A stretch of DNA of 64,000 bases from an uncultured Alphaproteobacteria bacterium. GTDB taxonomy: Bacteria > Pseudomonadota > Alphaproteobacteria > HIMB59 > GCA-002718135. The stretch is taken from NCBI GenBank assembly GCA_902607435.1, contig CACLJX010000001.1, positions 215,289 to 279,288 on the forward strand, read 5' to 3'. A program made the translations under genes and the position numbers. The notes under the pieces were generated by a model. The model did not search any database, was not told the DNA's origin, and saw nothing but the letters and a program-made list of their open reading frames with translations. Positions 1-11,700 of the stretch are shown one piece after another. How positions within the stretch are numbered: the first letter of the stretch is position 1; every line of letters starts with the position of its first letter.

Positions 1-60
1 AGCGGACTGTAAATCCGCCCGCGTGAGCGTACGTAGGTTCAAATCCTACCCCCTCCACCA
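1..60 (+). tRNA. tRNA-Tyr (GTA), 5' end outside the window
   Basis: This is the 3' part of a tyrosine tRNA. The anticodon stem GCGGA/TCCGC encloses a seven-base loop with anticodon GTA at 9-11. A long variable arm follows, as expected for a class II tRNA such as tRNA-Tyr, then a T arm (GTAGG/CCTAC around TTCAAAT) and an encoded CCA end at 58-60. The D arm and 5' acceptor strand lie upstream of the window. It is followed by tRNA-Gly and tuf, the common bacterial order. Confidence 0.93.
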
Positions 61-112
61 CTTTAACGAGGGTGTAGGCAAAAAGGTAAAGAGTGTGTGT
101 GTCAGTAAGAAT

Positions 113-186
113 GCGGGTGTAGCTTAGTGGTAAAGCTCCAGCCTTCCAAGCTGGCTACGAGGGTTCGATTCCCTTCACCCGCTCCA
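113..186 (+). tRNA. tRNA-Gly (TCC)
   Basis: Complete tRNA. The acceptor strands GCGGGTG and CACCCGC pair fully. The anticodon stem CCAGC/GCTGG carries a loop with anticodon TCC at 145-147. The T loop is TTCGATT and the gene encodes CCA at 184-186. It lies 29 bases before tuf and is probably co-transcribed with tRNA-Tyr and tuf. Confidence 0.96.
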
Positions 187-215
187 TAAGAGAAATTTAT
201 ATTGGGGTAAATAAA

Positions 216-1406
216 ATGGCTAAAGCAAAATTTGAAAGAACGAAACCACATTGTAATATTGGTACAATTGGTCATGTCGATCATGGAAAAACTACTTTAA
301 CGGCAGCTATAACAAAAGTTTTATCTGAAGCAGGCGGTGCAGAATTTGTTGCGTTTGATCAAATTGATAAAGCACCTGAAGAAAAAGAAAGAGGAATAAC
401 TATAGCTACAGCTCATGTTGAATATGAAACAGAAAAAAGACACTATGCTCACGTTGATTGCCCAGGTCACGCTGATTATGTGAAAAACATGATTACCGGA
501 GCTGCTCAAATGGATGGAGCAATTCTAGTTGTAAGTGCAACTGATGGGGCAATGCCTCAAACAAAAGAACATATTCTTTTAGCGAGACAAGTTGGTGTCC
601 CTGCTCTTGTTGTATATGTAAATAAAGTTGACCAAGTAGATGATAAAGAATTAATTGATCTTGTTGAAATGGAATTAAGAGAATTACTAAATAAATACGA
701 ATTCCCTGGTGATACTACCCCTATTATTAAGGGATCAGCTCTAGCAGCTTTAGAAGGAAAAGATGATGAAGTTGGAAAAAATTCAATACTTGAATTAATG
801 AAGGGAGTTGATGAACATATTCCTCAACCAGATAGACCAAAAGATAAACCGTTTCAAATGCCAGTGGAAGATGTGTTTTCGATATCTGGAAGAGGTACGG
901 TTGTGACTGGCCGTATTGAACAAGGTGTTGTTAATGTTGGAGATGAAATTGAAATACTTGGTATTAGAGAATCTCAAAAAACCGTTTGTACTGGTGTTGA
1001 AATGTTTAGAAAAATATTAGACTCTGGAGAAGCTGGTGATAACGTAGGAGTATTGCTTAGAGGAACAAAAAGAGAAGAGGTTGAAAGAGGACAAGTATTA
1101 GCCAAACCAGGTTCTATAAAGCCTCATACTAAATTTAAAGCTGTAACTTATATTTTAAATAAAGATGAAGGAGGCAGGCATACTCCTTTCTTTTCTAATT
1201 ATCGACCACAGTTTTATTTTAGAACAACAGATGTAACTGGAACTATTAAACTACCAGAAGGTACTGAAATGGTAATGCCTGGAGATGATGTTACAATGGA
1301 AGTCACTTTGTTGTCTCCTATAGCAATGGATAAGGATGTTAAGTTTGCGATTCGTGAGGGCGGAAGAACAGTTGGGTCAGGAGTAGTATCAGAAGTTACT
1401 GAATAG
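216..1406 (+). CDS. tuf: Elongation factor Tu
   Basis: Elongation factor Tu is the GTPase that delivers aminoacyl-tRNA to the ribosomal A site. The product is 396 residues, the normal length. The P-loop GHVDHGKT is at residues 19-26, the switch I element RGITI near 60, DCPGH at 81-85 and the guanine-recognising NKVD near 137. Beta-barrel domains 2 and 3 follow. The ATG is preceded by a GGGG-containing ribosome-binding site. The gene sits between tRNA-Gly and tRNA-Trp. The second tuf copy that many proteobacteria carry between fusA and rpsJ is not present there, so this may be the only one. Confidence 0.98.
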   Translation: MAKAKFERTKPHCNIGTIGHVDHGKTTLTAAITKVLSEAGGAEFVAFDQIDKAPEEKERGITIATAHVEYETEKRHYAHVDCPGHADYVKNMITGAAQMDGAILVVSATDGAMPQTKEHILLARQVGVPALVVYVNKVDQVDDKELIDLVEMELRELLNKYEFPGDTTPIIKGSALAALEGKDDEVGKNSILELMKGVDEHIPQPDRPKDKPFQMPVEDVFSISGRGTVVTGRIEQGVVNVGDEIEILGIRESQKTVCTGVEMFRKILDSGEAGDNVGVLLRGTKREEVERGQVLAKPGSIKPHTKFKAVTYILNKDEGGRHTPFFSNYRPQFYFRTTDVTGTIKLPEGTEMVMPGDDVTMEVTLLSPIAMDKDVKFAIREGGRTVGSGVVSEVTE

Positions 1407-1443
1407 TTGTAGGATTGCTTTCAGTTGGTCTTGCAACTCATAT

Positions 1444-1519
1444 AGGAGTGTAGCTCAACTGGTAGAGCACCGGTCTCCAAAACCGGGGGCTGCGGGTTCA
1501 AGTCCTGCCACTCCTGCCA
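1444..1519 (+). tRNA. tRNA-Trp (CCA)
   Basis: The acceptor strands AGGAGTG and CACTCCT pair fully. The anticodon stem CCGGT/ACCGG holds the loop CTCCAAA, giving anticodon CCA. The discriminator base is G and the 3' CCA is encoded at 1517-1519. It lies between tuf and secE, a conserved bacterial position. Confidence 0.97.
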
Positions 1520-1539
1520 ATTATAATGGTATTAATATT

Positions 1540-1755
1540 ATGAAACTCGAAAAGAAAAAAACAAATCCAGCACAATTTGTACGACAAGTACGTCAGGAAA
1601 TATTTAAAGTTACATGGCCTGAAAAAAAAGACACTTTTATATCAGCTGGTATTGTAATTATCTTAATTCTGCTTTTCTCTTTATTTTTTTTACTAGTTGA
1701 TCAAATATGGTCTTTCTCAATAAAAAAAGTAATTCAAATTGGAGCTGGTTTATAA
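1540..1755 (+). CDS. secE: Preprotein translocase subunit SecE
   Basis: SecE is the small clamp subunit of the SecYEG protein-export channel in the inner membrane. The product is 71 residues, the short single-membrane-span form usual in alphaproteobacteria. A conserved amphipathic segment with the VRQEIFKVTWPEKK pattern (about residues 16-30) precedes one hydrophobic span at about 34-57. The stop codon abuts the nusG ATG, so the two genes are translated in tandem. SecY is encoded at 24739. Confidence 0.93.
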   Translation: MKLEKKKTNPAQFVRQVRQEIFKVTWPEKKDTFISAGIVIILILLFSLFFLLVDQIWSFSIKKVIQIGAGL

Positions 1756-2289
1756 ATGAGTGAAACTCGATGGTACGTTTTACATGCATATTCTGGATAT
1801 GAAAAAAAAGTATCTGAAACTATTGTTGAACAAGCAGATAAACTTGGAATATCTGAACTTATAGAAGAAGTATCTGTTCCAACTCAAAATGTTGTAGAAG
1901 TTAAAAGAGGAGTAAGAGTAAATACTGAGCGAAAAATCTTTCCTGGTTATATTCTTATTAAAATGATTTTAAATGACGACACTTGGCATATTATAAAAAA
2001 TACTCCTAAGCTTAGTGGATTTTTAGGAACTAAAGGAAAGCCTATTCCTATTAGTAATGCAGAAGCAAAAAGAATATCCCAACAAGTCATTGATGGAGTT
2101 GAAAAAATAAGACCTGCAATTATGTATGATGTGGGAGAACATGTAAAAGTAATCGATGGTCCCTTTGCTTCTTTTAATGGTGAAATTGAAAAAATTGATG
2201 AGGAAAAAGCTAGATTAAGAGTAGCAGTTTCTATATTTGGAAGAGCAACTCCAGTTGATCTTGAGTATTCACAAGTAGAGAAAGTATAA
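1756..2289 (+). CDS. nusG: Transcription termination/antitermination protein NusG
   Basis: NusG binds RNA polymerase, reduces pausing, and couples it to Rho and the ribosome. The product is 177 residues. The NGN domain starts at [15 protein letters not shown] (about residues 5-19) and includes the conserved FPGYILIKM segment. A C-terminal KOW domain contains the [15 protein letters not shown] pattern at about 129-143. The start codon directly follows the secE stop, and rplK begins six bases after the nusG stop, so all are in one operon. Confidence 0.97.
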   Translation: MSETRWYVLHAYSGYEKKVSETIVEQADKLGISELIEEVSVPTQNVVEVKRGVRVNTERKIFPGYILIKMILNDDTWHIIKNTPKLSGFLGTKGKPIPISNAEAKRISQQVIDGVEKIRPAIMYDVGEHVKVIDGPFASFNGEIEKIDEEKARLRVAVSIFGRATPVDLEYSQVEKV

Positions 2290-2294
2290 CTAGT

Positions 2295-2723
2295 ATGGCT
2301 AAAGAGATTTTAGAACTCATAAAATTACAAATTCCTGCAGGAGGGGCAAATCCTGCACCCCCAGTTGGACCTGCATTAGGCCAAAGAGGATTAAATATTG
2401 GAGATTTTGTAAAACAATTTAATGATAGAACTAAAAATTTGGAAAAAGGTATTCCCATTCCTGTTCTTATAACTGCTTATAAGGATAAAAAATTTACTTT
2501 TATTACAAAACTGCCTCCAGTTAGTCATTATTTAAAGAAAGCTGCAAAAATTGATAAAGGCAGCTCAACTACAGGTAGGGAGTTTGTTGGTAAAATTACT
2601 TTAAAAGATGTTGAAAAAATCGCTAATGAGAAAATGGCTGATCTTAATGCAATTGATTTAGATGGTGCGATAAATATGATTAAGGGCACAGCTGTATCAA
2701 TGGGAATAGAAGTAGTGAAATAA
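2295..2723 (+). CDS. rplK: 50S ribosomal protein L11
   Basis: L11 forms the GTPase-associated centre on 23S rRNA with L10 and L7/L12. The product is 142 residues, the standard length. The N-terminal domain carries the hallmark [18 protein letters not shown] stretch that is trimethylated and contacts the factor-binding site. The C-terminal RNA-binding domain includes KGTAVSMGI. The TAATG junction places the rplA start on the rplK stop, indicating coupled translation. Confidence 0.98.
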   Translation: MAKEILELIKLQIPAGGANPAPPVGPALGQRGLNIGDFVKQFNDRTKNLEKGIPIPVLITAYKDKKFTFITKLPPVSHYLKKAAKIDKGSSTTGREFVGKITLKDVEKIANEKMADLNAIDLDGAINMIKGTAVSMGIEVVK

Positions 2724-3415
2724 TGAAAAATTTATCAAAAAATAGAAAAAAAATATTACACAATTTAGATTTGACTAAAATTTATAATGCTAATGAAGCA
2801 ATTGAAATTTTAAAAAATAATTCCTTTACTAAATTTGATGAAACTCTGGATGTAGCTATTAAGCTGAATATAGATCCTAAAAAAACTGATCAGAATGTAA
2901 GAGGAAGTATTAATTTACCTAAAGGTACAGGAAAAAAGATTAGAATAGCTGTTATAGCCGAAGGTAGCAAGGCAAAAGAAGCAAAAGAGAATGGAGCTGA
3001 AATTGTTGGAGACAAAGATCTTATCCAAAAGATTTCAAAAGGAGAGATTAACTTTGATTTATTAATTACGACTCCAGATATGATGCCTAATGTAAGTAAG
3101 ATTGGAAAGATATTGGGTCCTAAAGGTTTAATGCCCAATCCTAAATTAGGAACTGTTACACAAGATTTATCTTCAGCAGTTAAAAAAGCAAAGGCAGGTC
3201 AAGTTCAATACAAAAATGATAAAGCAGGAATTGTTCATGCAGGAATTGGCAAACTTAAATTCACACAAGAAGATTTATTAGATAATTTAAAAACATTTTT
3301 TAACGAAATTAATAAAAACAAACCAGATAATGTGAAAGGCACGTTTGTAAAAAAAGTTTCCATAGCTTCAACTATGGGATTTGGACTAAAAGTTAATTTA
3401 GGTGATCTACGTTAA
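2723..3415 (+). CDS. rplA: 50S ribosomal protein L1
   Basis: L1 forms the mobile L1 stalk that helps release deacylated tRNA from the E site, and in many bacteria it represses its own operon. The product is 230 residues, the expected length. The signature LGPKGLMPNPKLGTV lies near residues 131-145. The start overlaps the rplK stop by one base. A structured 181-base leader separates it from rplJ. Confidence 0.98.
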   Translation: MKNLSKNRKKILHNLDLTKIYNANEAIEILKNNSFTKFDETLDVAIKLNIDPKKTDQNVRGSINLPKGTGKKIRIAVIAEGSKAKEAKENGAEIVGDKDLIQKISKGEINFDLLITTPDMMPNVSKIGKILGPKGLMPNPKLGTVTQDLSSAVKKAKAGQVQYKNDKAGIVHAGIGKLKFTQEDLLDNLKTFFNEINKNKPDNVKGTFVKKVSIASTMGFGLKVNLGDLR

Positions 3416-3450
3416 TGATAGTTCAATCAAGTAATATTTTAACTATTACT

Positions 3451-3596
3451 ACCTGTCAAAGACTGTAGGCGCTTAGGCTTAATATCCTACACAGACGGAA
3501 GCAAGTCATTTGATTAGCTTCTTGACAGGTTGTTATTAACTTGATGGTCTTGTTAATAATAACTAACTGGGGAAACCCGCCAAAACCGGAGTTAAG
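3451..3596 (+). promoter_or_regulatory. Ribosomal protein L10 leader (autoregulatory mRNA structure)
   Basis: The interval between rplA and rplJ has the architecture of an L10 leader, where the L10-L7/L12 complex binds to repress translation. A long-range stem of nine pairs joins ACCTGTCAA (3451-3459) to TTGACAGGT (3522-3530). Inside it, TGTAGG (3464-3469) pairs with CCTACA (3486-3491), followed by an ACGGAAGC element. A second hairpin pairs TTATTAAC (3533-3540) with GTTAATAA (3552-3559). A GGAG ribosome-binding site at 3588-3591 precedes the GTG start of rplJ. Confidence 0.85.
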
Positions 3597-4118
3597 GTGA
3601 AACGTTCTGAAAAAAAAGACTTTGTTCAAAATTTAAAAGAAGATTTAAAAAACTCTTCTTCAATTATTGTGAGTCACTATGCAGGTCTTAATGTCAATAA
3701 AATGGATGAATTAAGACAAGCTATGCGCAATAATGAAATTAAGTTCAAGGTAACTAAGAACAGACTAACTAAACTTGCTTTGGCAGATACCCAATACAAA
3801 ACTATTGCTGATTTATTTACTGGACCAACTGCAATTGCATATTCTAGTGATCCAGTTGCACCAGCAAGAATATCTGTTGAATTTGAAAAAAAATTTGAAA
3901 ATTTTAAAATTCTCGGTGGATATTTTGAAGGAGAGAAAATAGGTCAAGACAAGATAAATTTTTTAGCATCTTTACTATCATTTGATGAAATTAGAGGTAA
4001 ACTTGTTGGATTGTTATCTGCCCCTGCTCAAAAAATTGCCTCTGTTTTACAAGCACCAGCGAGCGGAATAGTTAGTTTATTGGAGTCACAAAGTAAGAAA
4101 TTGGAAGAGTCTAACTAG
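3597..4118 (+). CDS. rplJ: 50S ribosomal protein L10
   Basis: L10 anchors the L7/L12 dimers to the ribosomal stalk base. The product is 173 residues, a normal length. It begins with the conserved KRSEKKDFVQ segment and contains the KNRLTKLAL pattern of the rRNA-binding domain. The C-terminal helix that binds L7/L12 ends at the stop. The start is a GTG with a GGAG box five bases upstream and lies directly after the structured leader. rplL follows after 22 bases. Confidence 0.97.
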   Translation: MKRSEKKDFVQNLKEDLKNSSSIIVSHYAGLNVNKMDELRQAMRNNEIKFKVTKNRLTKLALADTQYKTIADLFTGPTAIAYSSDPVAPARISVEFEKKFENFKILGGYFEGEKIGQDKINFLASLLSFDEIRGKLVGLLSAPAQKIASVLQAPASGIVSLLESQSKKLEESN

Positions 4119-4140
4119 GTTTTATATAGGAGAATTATAA

Positions 4141-4512
4141 ATGGCTGATTTAAAAAAGATAGTGGACGAATTGTCAACTTTATCCGTAATTGAAGCGGCA
4201 GAATTAAGTAAGTTGCTTGAAGAAAAATGGGGTGTATCAGCAGCTACACCTGTAGCTGCTGCTCCTCTTCCTGCTGGAGGCGACGCTGTTGCTGAAGAAA
4301 AAAGTGAATTTGAAGTTGTTTTATTGGAAACAGGACCAAATAAAATTGCAGTAATTAAAGAAGTTAGAACTATAACAAGTCTTGGTCTTAAAGAAGCTAA
4401 AGATTTAGTTGAAAGTGCCCCTAAACCTTTAAAACAAGATGTAGCTAAAGCTGACGCAGAAGAAATGAAAAAATCTCTGGAAGCAGCTGGTGCCAAAGTT
4501 GAATTAAAATAA
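4141..4512 (+). CDS. rplL: 50S ribosomal protein L7/L12
   Basis: L7/L12 is the multicopy stalk protein that recruits translational GTPases. The product is 123 residues. The N-terminal dimerisation helices end near residue 33. An Ala/Pro-rich hinge ([14 protein letters not shown]) follows, then the globular C-terminal domain with the conserved KIAVIKEVR and [10 protein letters not shown] segments. A GGAG box precedes the ATG. A perfect hairpin separates it from rpoB. Confidence 0.98.
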   Translation: MADLKKIVDELSTLSVIEAAELSKLLEEKWGVSAATPVAAAPLPAGGDAVAEEKSEFEVVLLETGPNKIAVIKEVRTITSLGLKEAKDLVESAPKPLKQDVAKADAEEMKKSLEAAGAKVELK

Positions 4513-4517
4513 AAATT

Positions 4518-4550
4518 TAACGCTTTCAATTATTAAAATTGAAAGCGTTA
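4518..4550 (+). terminator. Hairpin between rplL and rpoB (attenuator or RNA-processing site)
   Basis: A perfect 13-pair stem joins TAACGCTTTCAAT (4518-4530) to ATTGAAAGCGTTA (4538-4550) around a seven-base AT loop. No T-run follows, so it is not a classical intrinsic terminator. The same junction in enterobacteria holds an attenuator and an RNase III site that set the ratio of stalk protein to RNA polymerase. A similar role here is inferred from position. Confidence 0.6.
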
Positions 4551-4577
4551 TTAGAAGATTAAATATTTAGGTTAAAA

Positions 4578-7500
4578 ATGAGTCTAGGTCATATAAATTC
4601 AAAAAAAATTAGAAAATCTTTTGGTAAAATACCAATTATTGCTTCGTTACCTAACTTAATAGAGGTTCAAAAAAGATCATTTGATAATTTTTTGCAATTA
4701 AAAACTGATTTAAAAAATAGAGAAGACCATGGTTTGCATGCAGTTTTTAAATCAGTTTTTCCTATTAATGATTACACAGAAAGAGCAACCGTTGATTATG
4801 TTAGTTATAGTTTGGGAATCCCAAAATATGACGTTGATGAGTGTTCACAAAGAGGAATGACATTTGGAGCCCCACTTTTAGTAAATTTTAGATTGATTGT
4901 ATGGGATATTGATGAAGAAGCAGGCACTAAATCAGTGAGAGATATTAAAGAACAAGAAGTTTATATGGGAGACATTCCTTTGATGACAAAAAATGCTACT
5001 TTTATTGTTAATGGAACTGAAAGAGTGGTTGTAAGTCAAATGCATAGATCCCCTGGAGTTTTTTTTGATCATGATTTTGGTAAAACTCATATAAGCGGTA
5101 AATTTCTTTTTAGTGCAAGAATTATTCCATACAGAGGTTCATGGTTGGATTTTGAACATGATGCAAAAAATATGTTGTATGCGAGAATTGATAGAAAAAG
5201 AAAATTTCCTGTAACAACTTTGTTTAAATGTTTAGTTAGTTCTGTTTCGGAACTTTATTTAGAAGATTGCAATAAAAAGAAAATTGAACCAGACCATAAA
5301 AAAGTTCAAGGTATGACTGGAGAAGAAATTTTAAATTTTTTCTATAATTTATTAACATTTAAAAAAAATAAAAAAGGATGGGTATCAAAACTAGATCTAA
5401 ATTTTTATAAAGGTAAAGTTATTAATATAGATATATTGGATGAAAAAAATTCAAAAATTTTAATTAAAAAAGGAACCAAGGTAAATCAAAGAATAATTAA
5501 TGAAATTGAAAAGAAAAAAATTAATTTATTTTGTTTAAAAGAGGAATCCCTTGTAGGTAATTTTATTTCTGAAGATATCATTGATGATAAATCAGGCAAA
5601 ATATATTATGAAGCTGGTTATGAAATTGATGAAGATTTTTTTCAATTTATTAATAGTAAGAAAATTCAAAAAATAAATATACTAAAAGTTGATAATGTAG
5701 AAATCGGACCCTATATTAGAAACACTTTACAATTAGACAAGGCACGATCTAGAGAAGAAGCATTATTTGAAATATTCAAAATTTTAAGACCTGGAGAACC
5801 ACCAACAATTGAAACCGCTGAACTTCTTTTCAATAATCTTTTTTTTAATGCAGACAGATATGATCTATCAGCAGTTGGAAGATTAAAAATTGTTTCTAAA
5901 TTTAAAAAAGATACTCCTTTAGATAAAAGAATTTTAGACAAAAGTGACATTTTGGATGTTGTTAAACATATGCATAATCTTATAGATGGTATGGGAGAAA
6001 TTGACGATATAGATCATCTTGGAAATAGAAGAGTTAGATCAGTAGGAGAACTTTTAGAAAATCAATATAGAGTTGGTTTATTAAAAATGGATAGAGCAAT
6101 TAAAGAAAGACTAAGTTCTGTTGAAGTTGACAACGTTATGCCTCAAGATGTTATAAATTCCAAACCCGTTGCATCTTCCATCAAGGAATTTTTTGGAACA
6201 AGTCAATTAAGTCAGTTTATGGATCAAACCAATCCTTTAAGTGAAATAACACATAAAAGAAGGGTATCAGCTTTGGGTCCGGGTGGATTGAATAGAGAAA
6301 GAGCAGGATTTGAAGTAAGAGATGTTCATCAAACTCACTACGGTAGGATTTGTCCAATTGAAACGCCCGAAGGAGCTAATATTGGTTTAATAAATAGTCT
6401 CGCATCTTATTCTAGAATTAATCAATACGGATTTATTGAAACACCATATAAAATTGTTTCAAATGGAACTGTTACAGAGAAAGTGATTTATTTAAGTGCT
6501 ATTGAAGAGGAAGATTATGTAATAGCTCAAGCTAATTCTGAAGTTGACAATAAGAGGAAATTTAAAAATGATCTTATAAGTTGTAGACAAAAAGGAGAAT
6601 TTATCACTGCTGAAGCAGATAGCATTGATTTAATGGATATTTCGCCGCAACAATTAGTATCAGTAGCTTCTTCGTTAATACCTTTTTTAGAAAATGATGA
6701 TGCCAATAGAGCCTTAATGGGTTCAAATATGATGAGACAAGCAGTACCACTTATGAAACCAAAAGCCCCAATAGTGGGAACTGGAATGGAATATACAGTA
6801 GCTAAAGATAGTGGTTCTACTGTTTTAGCAAAAAGAGAAGGTATTGTAGATCAATTAGATGCTAATAGAATAGTTGTTAGAGTTACTGATAAAAAAGATA
6901 AATCACTTAATAAAATTGATATTTATAATTTATTAAAGTTTCAAAAATCAAATCAAAATACATGTATAAATCAAAGACCACTCGTAAACGTTGGAGATAA
7001 AGTTTTAAAAAACCAAATTATAGCAGATGGTCCTGCAACTGAATTAGGTGAGTTAGCGCTTGGAAGAAATGTGCTGGTGGCTTTTATGCCTTGGAATGGT
7101 TATAATTTTGAAGATTCTATTCTTATATCAGAGAGGATAGTTCATGAAGATGTATTTTCATCTATTCATGTTGAAGAGTTTGAGGTCATGGCACGTGATA
7201 CAAAGTTAGGACCTGAAGAGATCACAAGAGATATTCCTAATGCAAGTGAAGAAATGATAAGAAATTTGGATGAAACAGGTATGGTTTATGTAGGAGCTGA
7301 AGTTAAATCAGGGGATATTCTAGTTGGAAAAGTTACTCCCAAAGGTGAGTCTCCAATGACTCCGGAAGAGAAACTTTTAAGAGCGATATTCGGAGAAAAA
7401 GCCGCAGATGTAAAAGATACTAGTCTAAGAGTTTCCCCAGGATCAAAAGGTACTGTTGTTGAAATTAGAGTTTTTTCACGAAGAGGCATAGAAAAAGATG

Positions 7501-8786
7501 AAAGAGCTATTAGTATTGAAAATTCTCAAATTGAAAACATATCTAGAGATCGTGACGATGAAATGAATATACTTGAAAAAAGTTTTGTAAATCAATTAAA
7601 AGATTTATTAACAGGTAAAATTTTTGTTTCTGGAAATGATGATTTAGAGAAAAACAAAATAATTAAATATGAAGATATTGAAAATCTAGAAGCTAAAGAT
7701 TTGTTAAAAATTAATGTTAAAGATAAAACAACACTTGATGAAATTGAAGCAAGAACAAAAAATTTTGATTTACAACTAGGAAATATAAATCAGAAATTTG
7801 AAAATAAAATAGATAAAATTCAGAGCGGAGACGAACTCCTTCCTGGAGTATTAAAATTAATTAAAGTTTTTATTGCTGTAAAACGAAAATTGCAGCCTGG
7901 AGATAAAATGGCTGGAAGACATGGAAACAAAGGTGTTATCTCTAAAATTTGTCCAATCGAAGACATGCCGTATCTTCAAGATGGAACTCCTGTTGATATT
8001 GTTCTTAATCCTCTTGGAGTGCCAAGTCGAATGAATATAGGTCAGATTCTTGAAACTCATTTAGGTTGGGCCTCAGCTTCTTTAGGCAGACAAGTTTCAT
8101 CTATGCTAAGTAAAATGCACTTAGAAGGACATTCTAATAATATTAAAAATAAACTAATTGAAATATACAGTGAAGAAAATCATAAAAAAATAATTAATAA
8201 AATGAATGATGATGATATCGTTGAGTTGGCACATAATATAAAGGACGGAATTCCATTTGCTACACCTGTATTTGATGGAGCAAAGGAATCAGATATAACA
8301 AGATATTTGCAAGAAGCTGGTCTTGAAGCATCTGGTCAAGAAATACTTATTGATGGTATTACAGGAGAACCATTTGAAAGACCGGTTACTGTTGGATATA
8401 TTTATATGTTAAAACTTCATCATTTAGTGGATGAAAAAATACATGCTAGATCAATTGGACCTTATAGTCTTGTAACTCAACAACCTTTAGGTGGTAAGGC
8501 TCAATTTGGAGGACAAAGATTTGGAGAAATGGAGGTTTGGGCTCTTGAAGCATATGGAGCTGCCTATATGTTACAAGAAATTTTGACTATTAAAGCAGAT
8601 GATGTTGCAGGAAGAACTAAAGTTTATGAATCTATTGTAAAGGGAGATCATAATTTTGAATCAGGCACTCCTGAATCTTTTAATGTTATGGTTAAAGAAT
8701 TAAAATCTTTAGGATTAAACGTTGAACTTAAACAAACTAATACTTTAGAAAACCAAATAAAACCAATGATTGATAAAAATGAATAA
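4578..8786 (+). CDS. rpoB: RNA polymerase beta subunit
   Basis: The beta subunit forms half of the RNA polymerase active-site cleft. The product is 1402 residues, a usual length for the class. The rifampicin region ([20 protein letters not shown]) is recognisable. The [19 protein letters not shown] segment near the active site and the C-terminal [20 protein letters not shown] signature are intact. A Lys-rich, poorly conserved stretch lies around residues 265-375 in the lineage-variable beta region. Its stop overlaps the rpoC start by eight bases. Confidence 0.99.
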   Translation: MSLGHINSKKIRKSFGKIPIIASLPNLIEVQKRSFDNFLQLKTDLKNREDHGLHAVFKSVFPINDYTERATVDYVSYSLGIPKYDVDECSQRGMTFGAPLLVNFRLIVWDIDEEAGTKSVRDIKEQEVYMGDIPLMTKNATFIVNGTERVVVSQMHRSPGVFFDHDFGKTHISGKFLFSARIIPYRGSWLDFEHDAKNMLYARIDRKRKFPVTTLFKCLVSSVSELYLEDCNKKKIEPDHKKVQGMTGEEILNFFYNLLTFKKNKKGWVSKLDLNFYKGKVINIDILDEKNSKILIKKGTKVNQRIINEIEKKKINLFCLKEESLVGNFISEDIIDDKSGKIYYEAGYEIDEDFFQFINSKKIQKINILKVDNVEIGPYIRNTLQLDKARSREEALFEIFKILRPGEPPTIETAELLFNNLFFNADRYDLSAVGRLKIVSKFKKDTPLDKRILDKSDILDVVKHMHNLIDGMGEIDDIDHLGNRRVRSVGELLENQYRVGLLKMDRAIKERLSSVEVDNVMPQDVINSKPVASSIKEFFGTSQLSQFMDQTNPLSEITHKRRVSALGPGGLNRERAGFEVRDVHQTHYGRICPIETPEGANIGLINSLASYSRINQYGFIETPYKIVSNGTVTEKVIYLSAIEEEDYVIAQANSEVDNKRKFKNDLISCRQKGEFITAEADSIDLMDISPQQLVSVASSLIPFLENDDANRALMGSNMMRQAVPLMKPKAPIVGTGMEYTVAKDSGSTVLAKREGIVDQLDANRIVVRVTDKKDKSLNKIDIYNLLKFQKSNQNTCINQRPLVNVGDKVLKNQIIADGPATELGELALGRNVLVAFMPWNGYNFEDSILISERIVHEDVFSSIHVEEFEVMARDTKLGPEEITRDIPNASEEMIRNLDETGMVYVGAEVKSGDILVGKVTPKGESPMTPEEKLLRAIFGEKAADVKDTSLRVSPGSKGTVVEIRVFSRRGIEKDERAISIENSQIENISRDRDDEMNILEKSFVNQLKDLLTGKIFVSGNDDLEKNKIIKYEDIENLEAKDLLKINVKDKTTLDEIEARTKNFDLQLGNINQKFENKIDKIQSGDELLPGVLKLIKVFIAVKRKLQPGDKMAGRHGNKGVISKICPIEDMPYLQDGTPVDIVLNPLGVPSRMNIGQILETHLGWASASLGRQVSSMLSKMHLEGHSNNIKNKLIEIYSEENHKKIINKMNDDDIVELAHNIKDGIPFATPVFDGAKESDITRYLQEAGLEASGQEILIDGITGEPFERPVTVGYIYMLKLHHLVDEKIHARSIGPYSLVTQQPLGGKAQFGGQRFGEMEVWALEAYGAAYMLQEILTIKADDVAGRTKVYESIVKGDHNFESGTPESFNVMVKELKSLGLNVELKQTNTLENQIKPMIDKNE

Positions 8787-11700
8787 AGAACTTTTAAATA
8801 TATTTAATCAAAATCAAGGAATCCAAAATTTTAATCACATTAAAATTTCCATTGCAAGTCCAGATCAAATACGTTCATGGTCTTTTGGTGAGATTAAAAA
8901 ACCTGAAACAATTAATTACAGAACATTTAAACCAGAAAAAGATGGACTTTTTTGTTCAAGAGTTTTTGGCCCGGTAAAAGATTATGAATGTTTGTGTGGT
9001 AAATATAAAAGGATGAAATTTAGAGGGATAATATGTGAAAAATGCGGAGTAGAAGTTACCTTATCAAAGGTTAGAAGAGATAGAATGGGACATATTGAGC
9101 TTGCTGCTCCTGTTTCGCATATATGGTTTATGAAATCATTACCAAGCAGAATTGCAACTTTGCTTGATATGACAATTAAGAATTTAGAAAAAGTATTATA
9201 TTTTGAACAATTTATTGTTGTAGAGCCCGGCTTAACAGATCTAACCAAAGGTCAAATTATATCAGAAGATCAATATATTGATTATCAAGATGAATTTGGA
9301 GAAGATTCTTTCAATGCTTCTATTGGAGCAGAGGCAATTGAGCAATTACTTCAGAACATTAATCTTCCTGAAGATAAAGAGAAATTAAAACAAGATTTGT
9401 TAGAAACTAAATCAGAGTTAAAAAAAACCAAAATAACAAAAAGACTAAAACTTATTGAAAATTTTATTACTTCTAAAAACAAACCTGAATGGATGATTTT
9501 AAAAGTCTTGCCTGTTATTCCTCCTGAGTTAAGACCCTTAGTTCCACTTGATGGAGGTAGATTTGCTACCAGTGATTTAAATGATTTATACAGGAGAGTA
9601 ATTAATAGAAACAATCGTTTAAGAAGGCTTATTGACTTAAGAGCACCCGATATAATTATAAGAAATGAAAAAAGAATGTTGCAAGAATCGGTGGATGCTT
9701 TGTTTGATAATGGAAGAAGAGGTAGAGTAATAACTTCAACTAATAAAAGGCCTCTAAAATCTTTGTCTGATATGCTTAAAGGCAAACAAGGAAGATTTAG
9801 ACAAAACTTACTAGGTAAAAGAGTCGATTATTCTGGAAGGTCTGTTATTGTTGTGGGTCCGAATTTAAAATTACATCAGTGTGGTTTGCCTAAAAAAATG
9901 GCTTTAGAATTATTTAAACCATTTATTTTTCATAAACTTGATGTTTATGGTTGGGCAAATACAATTAAATCTGCAAAAAAACTTGTTGAGAAAGAAGACC
10001 CTAGAGTATGGGATATATTAGAGGAAGTTATAAGAGAACATCCTGTACTTTTAAACAGAGCACCAACTCTTCATAGATTAGGAATACAAGCATTTGAACC
10101 AATGCTAATAGAAGGAAAATCAATTCAATTACATCCTCTAGTATGTACTGCATTTAATGCTGATTTTGATGGAGATCAAATGGCAATTCATATTCCTTTA
10201 AGTTTAGAAGCACAATTAGAAGCAAGAGTACTAATGATGAGTACTAACAACATTTTATCACCTTCTAGTGGAAAACCAATTATAGTTCCTTCTCAAGATA
10301 TTGTTTTAGGTATCTATTATTTATCAATTCTTCGAAAAAATCAGAAAGGAGAAGGAAAATATTTTGCTGATTTAAATGAAATAATCAAAGCTCTTGAAAG
10401 TAATGTTGTCAATCTTCATACTAAAATCTTTGCCCGTGTAAAAGATTTTGATTCTAATATTAAAAGAGTTGAAACTACACCTGGTAGAATGTTGCTTGGA
10501 GAGTTACTTCCTAGTAACAAAAATATTGATTTTGATATCATAAATAAAATTTTAGTAAAAAAAGAAATTAGCAATATTATTGATAATGTTTATAGATTTT
10601 GTGGCCAAAAAGAGACTGTAATTTTTGCAGATCAACTTATGACACTAGGTTTTAAATATGCTGCAAAAGCAGGGATTTCATTCGGCAAAGATGATTTAAT
10701 TATACCTAATCAAAAAAATATATTAGTTGAGAATACTCAACAAAAAGTTCAAGAATATGAAAATCAATATCAAGATGGGCTTATTACTCAAGGAGAAAAA
10801 TATAACAAAGTAATTGATGCATGGTCTGATTGTACAAATAAAGTATCAGATCAAATGATTGAAACTATCTCTACCCCAGAAGATGATAAGCCAGTAAATT
10901 CAGTATATATTATGGCTCACTCAGGAGCCAGAGGTTCTGCAGCTCAACTTAAGCAATTAGCAGGTATGAGAGGTTTAATGGCAAAGCCTTCAGGAGAAAT
11001 TATTGAAAATCCGATTAGATCTAATTTCAAAGAAGGATTGTCAGTTTTAGAATATTTTACTTCCACTCATGGAGCAAGAAAAGGTTTAGCCGATACAGCA
11101 TTGAAGACAGCAAGCTCAGGTTATTTGACTAGAAGGTTAGTAGATGTAGCACAAGATGCAACAATCAAAGAAGAAGATTGTGGTACAAAAAATGGAGTTG
11201 TAGCAGAAACAATTATTGAATCAGGAAACATAACTTCCCCTCTTGCAGAGAGAATACTTGGCAGAAGCCCAGTTGAAAACATTATTGATAAAAATAATGA
11301 TATCGCAATAGTAGAAGCAGGTAATTTAATTGAAGAAAAACATATTGAAAGAATTGAATCACTGAATCTAAGATCTTTGAAAATTCGTTCTGTTTTAACT
11401 TGTGAAACAGAGAATGGTATTTGTGCGAAATGTTATGGAAGAGATTTAGCAAGAGGAACTCCTGTTAATATTGGTGAGGCAGTTGGTATTGTTGCCGCAC
11501 AATCTATTGGCGAACCAGGAACACAGCTAACTATGAGAACGTTTCATATAGGTGGCGCAGCAAGTGCTTCAGCTGAACAATCTTCAGCTTCTTCGCCTAT
11601 TGAAGGAGAAGTGAAGATTGAAAATTTAAAATATATTAGAGATATTAATAATAACAAAATCTTACTTACAAGAAATGCAAAAATTAAAGTTTTGTCAGGT

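Noticed and set aside
4122-4529. Antisense reading frame of 135 codons opposite rplL, and similar frames opposite rpoB, rpoC and others
   Set aside because: They lie fully opposite highly conserved genes, have no ribosome-binding sites or recognisable products, and are explained by codon bias.
4518-4550. Intrinsic terminator after rplL
   Set aside because: No T-run follows the stem, and rpoB must be transcribed across it.
8770-8781. TTG at 8770 as the rpoC start
   Set aside because: The ATG at 8779 gives an N-terminus that matches other beta' subunits and overlaps the rpoB stop in a coupled manner.
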